In this document: in pieces, positions 7,817 through 14,671 of the stretch
Position numbering within the stretch: the stretch's first letter is position 1
Layout of the letters: every line of letters starts with the position of its first letter
Assembly (NCBI GenBank): GCA_016839845.1
Contig: JAEOTL010000421.1
Span: forward strand, 1-15,721
Direction of reading: 5' to 3'
Source: Promethearchaeota archaeon
GTDB lineage: Archaea; Asgardarchaeota; Lokiarchaeia; Sigynarchaeales; SOKP01
DNA length: 15,721 nt
Notes under the pieces: generated by a model
The model's database searches: none
What the model was told of the DNA's origin: nothing
Seen by the model: the letters and a program-made list of their open reading frames with translations, nothing else
Made by a program: the position numbers and the translations under genes

Positions 7817-8769
7817 ATGAAAATCAAGTTCAGGAACTCGCAAGAGAGTATGGATATCTTCCCTATATGATCAAAAGGTACGTTCAATTCCTTGGTGTGG
7901 ACGACACTATCAAATTACTTAAAGCAAATGAATCTCCTTTAACGCCCTCTATTCGAGGTAATACTCTCAAAATATCTCCCGAGGATCTCAGGAGCAGAAT
8001 GCTTCAAAACGGCTTTAATCTAGAAACAATAAAGAACGTTCCATATTGCTTTCGAGTTACTAAAACCGCTTCAAATCTGGGATCCACTCACGAATTCTTG
8101 CAAGGTTATTATTATTTACAAAATGTTGCTTCAATGTTATCAGCAATCATTTTGAATCCAAGACCAAACGATACAATAGTAGATATGTGTGCTGCTCCTG
8201 GAAGTAAAGCAACGCATATCGCTCAATTAATGAATAACAAGGGTAACCTTATATTAATTGAGAGGAATAAAAGCCGAATTCCTGCTTTGGAAACTAATTT
8301 GCGGAGAATGGGAATTCTGAATTCAATAATCTTCAATATGGATGCAATAGATTTACCTGATTTAAAAATAAACCCAGATAAAATACTATTAGACGCACCT
8401 TGCACAGGTGAAGGATTGATACGGCAAGATCCAAGTAGAAAGACGAGTAAAACTATAAGAGATATTGAAAAAATGTCTGATATTCAAAAAAGACTTTTAA
8501 GAACTGGTTTAAATGTACTTAAATCTGGGGGAAGTTTATTATATTGCACTTGTTCAATCGCTCCTGAAGAAAATGAACTTGTTGTTAATGAAGTCTTAAA
8601 AAATCTTGAAAATTTTACCATAGTCGAAATTCCAAGAGAATATGGTGTTTCTGGATTAACAGAAGTATTTGGAATCAATTTAATAGAAGATTTACAACGT
8701 TCTCAACGCTTGTATCCTCACACACATGATACAATAGGATTTTACTTTTGCCTAATAAAAAAATTATAA
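7817..8769 (+). CDS. RNA m5C methyltransferase, NSUN/RsmB family, apparent 5' frameshift
   Basis: From the ATG at 7867 the frame gives 300 residues with all NSUN motifs. These are the SAM site VDMCAAPGSKATHIAQ (about 105-120), DAPCTGEG with the release cysteine C179, and YCTCSIAPEENE with the nucleophile C229. It would methylate cytosine-5 in tRNA or rRNA. The start at 7867 looks too late: the same frame is open back to the TGA at 7798 and encodes a family-like stretch (NQVQELAREYGYLPY), but has no ATG, GTG or TTG. An ATG at 7817 sits one frame away, just before an AAAA run. One extra A would give MKNQVQELAREYGYLPY joined to the main frame. So there is either a one-base assembly error, a real frameshift, or a shorter protein from 7867. 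The function call is firm, the N-terminus not. Confidence 0.85.
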
Positions 8770-8778
8770 TAATATCTC

Positions 8779-9360
8779 CTACTGTCTCCTTCTGAGATAT
8801 TTACCTTTATCAATAAGATTAATTGCTATAACTTCCTTAGGCTTGAGATCATTTATTTCATCCCTATTAACTTTTGATCTACAAAATGCAATAATTTCAT
8901 TTAACTGATTAATTATGATAACATAATCATTTCTTTTTAGGTTTTCTGGTATTTTTTCAACCATTTCTTTTCTTATGTTGTTACCATATAAAATTGACTT
9001 TTCTCCCCCGATATTAACCCAAAATTGCTTCAAATCTGGGACTTTATGATTCATATATAAATATTCAAGAAACTCTAAGCTAATATGAAAATTTCCCATT
9101 TTAACGAAACCAATATATAAACCTGCTTCAATAACAATATCTTTAATCTCTATTTGTTTTACCAAACTTTTATGTTCTTGATTTAGTAAAAAGATTTTTG
9201 GGTACGGGTTGTTATTTGATTTTTGATTAAATGAAATATAAAGAAAATCAACTAGAGAATCTAAAAATGAAAGTACATCAGAAGATACCTTAGAAACTGA
9301 ATTTCTAATTATTGTTTTTTCTGTGTTATTAATCACACGAAAACTTGCTGAATCCTTCAT
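8779..9360 (-). CDS. Nip7-like ribosome biogenesis protein with PUA domain
   Basis: A 193-residue protein from the ATG at 9360; an upstream in-frame TTG at 9402 would add 14 asparagine-rich residues that do not look like family sequence. The N-terminal half (1-110) is the alpha/beta domain of the Nip7 family. Residues about 112-190 match its PUA RNA-binding domain, with FWVNIGGEKSILYGNN resembling the WIKPGAEQSFLYGNH region of human NIP7 and a matching ending (IDKGKYLRR). In eukaryotes Nip7 acts in 60S subunit and rRNA maturation and partners the NSUN-family protein Nop2; archaeal homologues bind RNA. Here it converges with an NSUN-type gene, the stop codons nine bases apart. Identification rests on recalled family sequence and is fairly secure. 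Confidence 0.8.
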   Translation of the reverse strand: MKDSASFRVINNTEKTIIRNSVSKVSSDVLSFLDSLVDFLYISFNQKSNNNPYPKIFLLNQEHKSLVKQIEIKDIVIEAGLYIGFVKMGNFHISLEFLEYLYMNHKVPDLKQFWVNIGGEKSILYGNNIRKEMVEKIPENLKRNDYVIIINQLNEIIAFCRSKVNRDEINDLKPKEVIAINLIDKGKYLRRRQ

Positions 9361-9499
9361 TTTCACAAAAAATCCATTATTAGATTTATTGTTATTAATC
9401 AATAATTATTAATTACTTATCGGTTTTGCCAATGGATTTTGAGAAAAAAATCTCACAATTTTTATTTAGCTATCTACTCATTTAATAATAAATCAAAAT

Positions 9500-9504
9500 G
9501 GGAG
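9500..9504 (+). promoter_or_regulatory. Shine-Dalgarno site of the acyltransferase gene
   Basis: GGGAG ends six bases before the ATG at 9511 and decides this start over the TTG at 9439, which would add 24 polar residues ahead of the conserved family N-terminus. Confidence 0.6.
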
Positions 9505-9510
9505 AAAAAA

Positions 9511-10719
9511 ATGAGCAACGAAGAGCAAGGATCAGTGGAAAAACAACGTCTTTATTATCTTGATTGGTTGAGAATGCTTGCTATTTTTATGGTGTTCGTA
9601 TACCATGTTATTCGGGTTTTTGGACAAAGAAATGAAATTGTTAACGATCCGAATTATGTTCAGTCAGCTGAAGTTTTTGAATGGTTAATACTTCCATTTG
9701 GAATGCCCCTCTTCTTTATCATTTCTGGTATGAGCGTATTTTTTGGTGTTCAGTACATGAAGAAGAAGGGAATACCCAAAAGTATGTTTATTAAAGAAAG
9801 AGCAATCCGGTTGTTAGTCCCTTATATTATTGCTACTTTAACATATCTTTCAATACTCGTTGCTATTTTACGTGCAGTTGAAGGATCATATATCCTAAAG
9901 TATCCAATTTATGACCCACGTAATTATATCGATTTCTATATCACCTCATATTTTAGCCTTGAGAATCTACAGTTTATTATTTCAGGGTGGCATCTTTGGT
10001 TTCTACTTATTCTTTTCATTTTTAATCTCATACTATACAAGCATTTTACCTCAAAAGCATATAACAACCCAGTTAACAATAAAAACCAAGAGATTAAAGG
10101 AAGGAAAAGACTAAAAAATATTTTCCTACTTCTTATTCCATTTTATCTTGTTGAAATTATAAATCCATTTGGCATTACCACTCTTCCAAGGGTGGGGGGT
10201 TGGGACACTGTGAATTTTTTCTTGTTTTTTTATTTGGGTTTTAGGTTTGCGTCCAAAGGGAATTTGCAGGAAAAATTAGAAAAGAGCATAAAACCAGCCC
10301 TAATTATTGGTATAACTACACTAGTTCTACGTGCAATTGAATTTTTTCTATATGCTAACAACATTTTAAATTATGCTTTGTTTAATGGAGCCTATTTCCT
10401 ATATTGGGCATTATTTGTTGTAAATGGGTGGAGTACTATGATTGTTATTCTCTATTATTTTAGTAAATACCTAAATAAAGACCATAAATACCGTAAAAAG
10501 CTAAATGAAATAGTTATGCCCTTTTATATTCTTCATTACGTTGTTTTCAATGTAATTACTCTATATGCCATAGTCTTTTTCAACTACTATCCAATGATAG
10601 CAATTGTTAGAATAATTACCATTTTAGGATTATCCTTCATCGTCATTCTTGGATTATCCCTATTAATTGCTAAAATTAAATATTTAAGACCAATCTTTGG
10701 GATGAGATATAAAAAGTAA
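9511..10719 (+). CDS. Acyltransferase-3 family multi-pass membrane protein
   Basis: From the ATG at 9511 the product is 402 residues. The opening YYLDWLRMLAIFMVFVYHVIRVFG matches the N-terminal signature of acyltransferase family 3 (OafA/NodX type), with the conserved D18/R21 pair and the catalytic-type H32. ISGMSVFFGV (71-80) and KERAIRLLVPYIIA (95-108) are the next family blocks. About ten hydrophobic segments run through the rest, with a basic cytoplasmic loop near residues 170-205 and a lysine-rich end. These enzymes move acetyl, succinyl or similar groups across the membrane onto sugars, glycans or lipids outside the cell; the substrate here is unknown. The gene appears monocistronic and ends 167 bases before the ESCRT-II gene. 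Confidence 0.82.
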   Translation: MSNEEQGSVEKQRLYYLDWLRMLAIFMVFVYHVIRVFGQRNEIVNDPNYVQSAEVFEWLILPFGMPLFFIISGMSVFFGVQYMKKKGIPKSMFIKERAIRLLVPYIIATLTYLSILVAILRAVEGSYILKYPIYDPRNYIDFYITSYFSLENLQFIISGWHLWFLLILFIFNLILYKHFTSKAYNNPVNNKNQEIKGRKRLKNIFLLLIPFYLVEIINPFGITTLPRVGGWDTVNFFLFFYLGFRFASKGNLQEKLEKSIKPALIIGITTLVLRAIEFFLYANNILNYALFNGAYFLYWALFVVNGWSTMIVILYYFSKYLNKDHKYRKKLNEIVMPFYILHYVVFNVITLYAIVFFNYYPMIAIVRIITILGLSFIVILGLSLLIAKIKYLRPIFGMRYKK

Positions 10720-10778
10720 AAATTGTAATTTTAAAAGAAATGCTGTATTCACTAAATCCATAAAATAGTTTAAATAGC

Positions 10779-10792
10779 TTTAAAATATATAA
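10779..10792 (+). promoter_or_regulatory. TATA-like region of the vps22-type gene
   Basis: TTTAAAATATATAA lies about 95-108 bases before the ATG at 10887, with another TTTAAATA at 10769-10776. A start of transcription near 10810 would put the adjacent 46-bp dyad at the beginning of the leader RNA. The exact box is uncertain because the whole stretch is AT-rich. Confidence 0.35.
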
Positions 10793-10806
10793 ATTTTAAG
10801 AGTTTA

Positions 10807-10852
10807 ACAAAATTTCCTGATGGGGAAATATTTCATAGTCGCGAAATTTTGT
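10807..10852. repeat. Concentric 46-bp dyad before the ESCRT-II gene
   Basis: Outer arms ACAAAATTTC (10807-10816) and GAAATTTTGT (10843-10852) are perfect 10-bp inverted repeats. At exactly the same centre (10829.5) lies the 10-bp palindrome GAAATATTTC (10825-10834). In all, 17 of 23 position pairs are complementary, with more possible as G-U pairs in RNA. It is 34 bases upstream of the ATG, so it could be a two-tier protein binding site or a leader hairpin affecting transcription or translation. Confidence 0.6.
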
Positions 10853-10886
10853 CGATAAATATACTATAAAATTAGGTAGCCGAAAA

Positions 10887-11600
10887 ATGGGAATCCGCAA
10901 AATTGAAGACGAGATTGATTTAAAAGAAGCAATGAAAAAAAAAGCTGCTGAATTGAAAATGAAAGACATGGAAGCAAAAGCTTCTGTCGAGAAATTTACA
11001 AAGGATCAACTACGGGAGCTCGCAAAAAAACATGGAGTTTTACTAGCTTTAACACCAGAGTTACGAGAAGAAGTCAAAGAATTACAGAAGAAATATAATA
11101 TTCCCTCCTCCAAGATTATTACTGAACAAATCACTGAACATGATGTATTACGAAAATTCACAAAAATTGATCATGAAAAGCTTGGGATGCTCGCATATCA
11201 GAGAGTTTTAATGAGAAAAGAAGAAACTGGAGGCATTATCCCCTTGTCTGAAGTGTTTGAATTGGTACACACAGGGATTCTTAAGGGGAACCTTGAAATT
11301 AAAGATGTGGAAAAAGCATTAAAAATTTTAAAAAAGACGGGAGTAATAGAAGATCTAAAAACACTAGATTCAGGAGGTATTATGGTTCAATTTTTTCCAA
11401 TTCAATATACTGGAGATGAAACTAAGGTTGTTGATTTAGCTAAAGAAAAAGGTATCCTTACTTTAGAGGATGTTTGTCTTAAGTTGGAATGGTCACAGGA
11501 TCGTGCTCTTAGAGCTCTAAATTCTCTTGAACAAAGTGGAATTGCCAAATTTAGAGAAAATATTTTAACAGGAAAACAATGGTATTTTCCATCCTTATAG
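10887..11600 (+). CDS. vps22: ESCRT-II subunit, EAP30 domain, Vps22/SNF8-like
   Basis: A 237-residue protein that follows the order of eukaryotic SNF8/Vps22. A helical N-terminal region (about 1-75) contains EKFTKDQLRELAKKHGVLL and PELREEVKELQKKYNI. Two winged-helix domains come next: the first with GGIIPLSEVFELVHTGILKG (115-134) and ALKILKKTGV, the second with VVDLAKEKGILTLEDVCLKL (181-200), ALRALNSLEQSGIAKF and a closing WYFPSL like the YWLPAL of human SNF8. In eukaryotes ESCRT-II (Vps22, Vps36, two Vps25) links cargo and ESCRT-I to ESCRT-III assembly at membranes. No GLUE domain or second EAP30 protein is seen here. It converges on the Vps25-type gene with 13 bases between stops. Only a weak AGGT precedes the start. 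The assignment is strong. Confidence 0.9.
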   Translation: MGIRKIEDEIDLKEAMKKKAAELKMKDMEAKASVEKFTKDQLRELAKKHGVLLALTPELREEVKELQKKYNIPSSKIITEQITEHDVLRKFTKIDHEKLGMLAYQRVLMRKEETGGIIPLSEVFELVHTGILKGNLEIKDVEKALKILKKTGVIEDLKTLDSGGIMVQFFPIQYTGDETKVVDLAKEKGILTLEDVCLKLEWSQDRALRALNSLEQSGIAKFRENILTGKQWYFPSL

Positions 11601-11613
11601 AAAAAGAATAAGG

Positions 11614-12507
11614 TTATTCTAACTTAATTTTAAAAGCTTTTTGACCATTTTCTAACTTAAGAATGATGGCTCTCCGATTTTTCGCAAGAATCTTGAATAT
11701 TTCTTCTAAATCCTCTAAGGGGAGATTGCTAAAATCTTCCTGCGTTGCTTCTCTTAGTTCAAAAACCATAATCGGCTCAATTTTTCCATTATCATAAGCC
11801 CATTTATATATTTCATCAGAATAGACTTCTAGTGTCTTCCAATAAATTCTTAATTTATCTTTTTTTTTAGTCAACCATTTTGCTTGATTTTGGCTGATTA
11901 GTTCTTCCGCAATTTCTAAGATGTATTTTTCTCTATGTGTAAAATCAGAAAAGGGTTTTTGAGAATTCATTTCTCTAATATAAATAATATGAAGAACTGC
12001 AAATCGAGCATAATCGAAAAGTACCTTAGCCCATTCGGTTTTCCATGACATATAATCACTTTTCTGTTTGCTCTTATCAGGCATAGAGTACATGAATTTC
12101 TTTCGTTCTTCTTCTAACCATGGATAGGCATCTATTAACTTTTCATATGCCGTTAATCTTTTTTCTATCTGACCCTTCTCAGCTATAATTTCTTCCTCAA
12201 GGTCTTGAAGTTCTGCTTCTATATGCTGAGCATGCCGTTTATAGATTTTATTATCTATGTCCCCAGTTTGGGAATTCAAAATAGTCTCGAGTTTATCGAA
12301 TTCTTCTTCAATATAGGCTAAATCAGCAATTTTAAAATCTTCTTCTTTTATAATTTGTCGTTGAACAGCTTCTTTCTCAAGTTCCTCTTTTTCTTTTTTT
12401 AATGCTCGTAATCGTGAGAGCTCCTGCCTTAACCCTTCTAATTCCTTTTTGGCTTTTTCTTTGACTTCTTTGGGAATTTCTTCTGGTTTTTCTCTCTGCC
12501 TCTCCAT
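11614..12507 (-). CDS. vps25: ESCRT-II subunit Vps25-like, with N-terminal coiled coil
   Basis: A 297-residue protein in two parts. Residues about 12-127 are highly charged and helical with heptad character (KELEGLRQELSRLRALKKEK; AELQDLEEEIIAEKGQIEKR), a coiled coil. Residues about 128-295 follow human VPS25 (176 aa) along its length: YPW near the start, W155 and a YARF segment like the LSFCR region, then AKWLTKKKDKLRIYWKTLEVY matching EWLDKSKSSFLIMWRRPEEW, IYKWAYDNG matching IYQWVSRSG, and MVFELREATQEDFSNLPLEDL matching the VFTLYELT...LDEATL part. This is the pair of winged helices that in eukaryotes binds Vps22/Vps36 and recruits Vps20. The coiled coil is absent from eukaryotic Vps25. It lies 17 bases behind vps4 with its own AAAGGT ribosome site, so the two are co-transcribed. 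Confidence 0.85.
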   Translation of the reverse strand: MERQREKPEEIPKEVKEKAKKELEGLRQELSRLRALKKEKEELEKEAVQRQIIKEEDFKIADLAYIEEEFDKLETILNSQTGDIDNKIYKRHAQHIEAELQDLEEEIIAEKGQIEKRLTAYEKLIDAYPWLEEERKKFMYSMPDKSKQKSDYMSWKTEWAKVLFDYARFAVLHIIYIREMNSQKPFSDFTHREKYILEIAEELISQNQAKWLTKKKDKLRIYWKTLEVYSDEIYKWAYDNGKIEPIMVFELREATQEDFSNLPLEDLEEIFKILAKNRRAIILKLENGQKAFKIKLE

Positions 12508-12512
12508 TTTTT

Positions 12513-12518
12513 ACCTTT
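12513..12518 (-). promoter_or_regulatory. Shine-Dalgarno site of the vps25-type gene
   Basis: AAAGGT on the minus strand ends five bases before the ATG at 12507, within the 17-base gap behind the vps4 stop. It shows independent translation initiation inside the vps4-vps25 transcript. Confidence 0.55.
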
Positions 12519-12524
12519 CCTTTG

Positions 12525-13736
12525 TTATGATTCTCCGAACTCTAAAGCCCATGCATTGTATTGTTTCATTAATTTCTCATTTGTCATAGGTTTAACTTTT
12601 TTTAGAGTCTTTTTGAAATCTTTTATGTCAATGTCTCTGACCTGTACTTCTTGCTCGGAACTCTCTAATAATCCCCCCATATCTAACTCACGGATAGGCA
12701 ACATTATCACTTCACGACAAACATTTGCAATGTCTCTACCAGAGTAACCCTCTGATCTTACTGCCAATTCAATAAAATCTTCTTCCGTTAAGGCGGTGTT
12801 TACACCTTCTGTGTGGATTTTATAGATTCCCGCTCTTGCCTTAAGATCTGGTAGGGGAACGTGTACTCTTTTTTCGAATCTGCTCAACATTGCATTGTCA
12901 ATATCCCATGGACGGTTTGTAGCACCTAAAACTAGTAAAGGTTTGTCATGAGTAGATTTTAGTCCCTGAATTTCACTTAGAAGTTGGGTTTTAACCCTTC
13001 TTTCTCCTCCACTTTCGGCCCCTTCACCTCGTTTGGTTGCTATTGAGTCTATCTCATCCATAAATATTAAACTAGGCGCTTTTAGTCGTGCAACTTTGAA
13101 TAGGGAACTGATTAATTTCTCACTTTCACCTAACCATTTACTCAATAAGTCTGCTGAGGAAGCACTAAAAAATGTAGCATGGCATTCAGTTGCAGCTGCT
13201 TTAGCTAATAAAGTTTTACCGCACCCAGGAGGACCAAATAATAATATTCCTGACCAAGGTCTTCTAGCACCCGTAAATAACTCTGGTTTTGCAATTGGTA
13301 AAACGATTGCTTCTCTTAACGCTTGTTTTACATTATCTAATCCTGCGATATCTTCCCAATTAACCTTTGGTGATTCTGTAACGATTGTTCCTGAGATGGT
13401 GTCAATAAGTTCTTGTTCCTCAGAAGAAACTGTACCCTCTTCTGAAGAAGCAACATCAGCACCAGCGGACTTATCAATAGGTCGCATTGACCTTGCTCTC
13501 GGTCCCCCTAAATGAGACTTTAATATCTTCGCTCGATCAACATATTCCTCTATGTTTTTCTGGCACAACATTCTCATTTGAGGATTCTTATTATATTTCA
13601 TAAATTGCATTAAGGTCTCAGCTGCACGCTGATACATATTTATGGCTTGTCTGTATTTACCTTGGTTGTCTAAAGCAACTGCCTCTTTTGCAGTTTTTAC
13701 GGCATATTGATAAAGCTTTGAATCTACAGATGACAT
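12525..13736 (-). CDS. vps4: Vps4-type AAA ATPase with MIT domain
   Basis: A 403-residue protein. Residues about 4-76 are a three-helix MIT domain, which binds C-terminal tails of ESCRT-III subunits. An acidic serine-rich linker (about 80-120) leads into the AAA domain: Walker A GPPGCGKT (168-175), pore loop KWLGESE (200-206), Walker B LIFMDEID (223-230), sensor GATNRP (271-276), arginine-finger region SRFEKR (285-290), and SGRDI (332-336). The C-terminal helix KLMKQYNAWALEFGE matches the Vps4 ending. The beta domain that binds Vta1/LIP5 in eukaryotes seems very short (about 350-380). Its job is ATP-driven remodelling or disassembly of ESCRT-III filaments at membranes. It is divergent from the ESCRT-III gene and leads the leftward vps4-vps25 unit. 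ATG start; no clear Shine-Dalgarno site. Confidence 0.95.
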   Translation of the reverse strand: MSSVDSKLYQYAVKTAKEAVALDNQGKYRQAINMYQRAAETLMQFMKYNKNPQMRMLCQKNIEEYVDRAKILKSHLGGPRARSMRPIDKSAGADVASSEEGTVSSEEQELIDTISGTIVTESPKVNWEDIAGLDNVKQALREAIVLPIAKPELFTGARRPWSGILLFGPPGCGKTLLAKAAATECHATFFSASSADLLSKWLGESEKLISSLFKVARLKAPSLIFMDEIDSIATKRGEGAESGGERRVKTQLLSEIQGLKSTHDKPLLVLGATNRPWDIDNAMLSRFEKRVHVPLPDLKARAGIYKIHTEGVNTALTEEDFIELAVRSEGYSGRDIANVCREVIMLPIRELDMGGLLESSEQEVQVRDIDIKDFKKTLKKVKPMTNEKLMKQYNAWALEFGES

Positions 13737-13919
13737 GTTAAATAGATCAAGATATTTTTACTATTTATAGCTAATGTAATTTAGCAACTAGTATATTTAA
13801 TAATTTTAGCAGTATATATCAAATTTATCCTTTAAACAAACCAAATTAAATATTGGTCTCCAAAAAATTATATATACGATTTAGCTATTTTTATATTATA
13901 TAATTACTAACAAATTTTG
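13737..13919. promoter_or_regulatory. Divergent promoter region between vps4 and the ESCRT-III gene
   Basis: This 183-base stretch separates the two start codons and is very AT-rich. TTATATATA at 13868-13876 is a good TATA candidate for the rightward ESCRT-III gene. GATATATAC on the minus strand near 13812-13820 is one for vps4. TTTAGC recurs at 13780, 13805 and 13880, and ACCAA/TTGGT (13840-13844 and 13853-13857) forms a short dyad about midway. A shared control region for ATPase and filament subunit is likely, but no single operator stands out. Confidence 0.45.
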
Positions 13920-14552
13920 ATGAATATGGGTTTTCTAAAGGATATCTCAAAATGGCTTTCCGGTGGAAAGAAGCCTGACTCGGTTCGTTCTGCATCGGTT
14001 AAATTGAAAGTGTTTAATAAGAGATTAGTGCGACAAGTAAAAAAAATGGAAATGACTGCCAAAATTGCGAGAGATAAGGCTGTAAATCTCCGTAAACAAG
14101 GAGATTTAGACGGATCAAAGTTTCACGCAAGAAATTACCTTCAAACAAAGAAACAAGCGCGTAACATAGAAATATTCAGGACAAATATAGAGGGACTACA
14201 ATTTAAATTAGATCAAGCTAATGCAGTTAAAGATATATCACAGATTATGACAGGTATTGCCCAATCTCTGTCAGTGTTGAAAACTCAGCTCTCGGTTCCT
14301 CAGATGCAAGAAATTATGAGCCAAATCGATATCGACATGGAGGAGTTTGCCGTAACTGCTGACATAGCCACAGAAGGCATGGATAGTATATCACTTGATA
14401 CTGCAGTATCTGACTCTGACGTTAATGATGTTCTTGGAGAAATAGATGCAGAAATCCAAGTTGAAATGGGTGCTGCTTTACCCAGTGCTGCTTCTGATGA
14501 AAAAATCGCTGAATTGGAAAAAGAATTAAACCGAATTAAGTCAGACGAGTAA
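13920..14552 (+). CDS. ESCRT-III subunit, Vps2/24/46 (CHMP1-3)-like
   Basis: The ATG at 13920 gives 210 residues; a TTG one codon earlier and an ATG at 13926 (MGFLKDISKWLSG) are possible alternatives. A short amphipathic start with a basic patch leads into the long helical Snf7 hairpin, about residues 24-125 (VKLKVFNKRLVRQVKKME, then ARDKAVNLRKQGD and AVKDISQIMTGIAQSL). Further helices include VPQMQEIMSQIDIDMEEF, then an acidic flexible C-terminal part. The final helix KIAELEKELNRIK (about 195-207) resembles the MIM1 motif read by Vps4 MIT domains, without the usual acidic first residue and with glutamate in place of the arginine. These proteins polymerise into membrane-bending filaments for scission. 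The IMxxID and TTEGM-like segments favour Vps2/24/46 type over Vps20/32/60. It is divergent from vps4. Confidence 0.9.
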   Translation: MNMGFLKDISKWLSGGKKPDSVRSASVKLKVFNKRLVRQVKKMEMTAKIARDKAVNLRKQGDLDGSKFHARNYLQTKKQARNIEIFRTNIEGLQFKLDQANAVKDISQIMTGIAQSLSVLKTQLSVPQMQEIMSQIDIDMEEFAVTADIATEGMDSISLDTAVSDSDVNDVLGEIDAEIQVEMGAALPSAASDEKIAELEKELNRIKSDE

Positions 14553-14671
14553 GAATCTATTTTCTTTTATTATAAATCTGTCAGTTAGCAAAATTATTAA
14601 AACCCAAATTTCTATTCAAATCATATTCATTATTACAAAATTCTTTTTTAGAAAAGTGAAATCAAGTGACA

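Noticed and set aside
8223..8678. Two short leftward frames inside the NSUN gene
   Set aside because: Both are antisense to conserved methyltransferase motifs and have no features of their own.
9361..9402. TTG start extending the Nip7-like protein by 14 residues
   Set aside because: The added residues are an asparagine-rich, low-complexity stretch, no Shine-Dalgarno motif is seen, and the ATG at 9360 fits the family N-terminus.
9911..10114. 67-codon frame inside the acyltransferase
   Set aside because: It is an out-of-frame overlap on the same strand within a clear multi-pass membrane protein gene.
12556..12747. 63-codon frame antisense to the vps4 3' part
   Set aside because: It is a shadow of the Vps4 C-terminal domain and has no supporting signal.
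13033..13515. 160-codon frame antisense to vps4
   Set aside because: It lies wholly opposite the conserved AAA domain and linker of Vps4, has no recognisable domain, and is best explained as a shadow of the real frame.
13840..13857. ACCAA-N8-TTGGT dyad as the shared vps4/ESCRT-III operator
   Set aside because: Five-base arms are expected by chance in a region this size; it is noted within the promoter region but not claimed as an operator.
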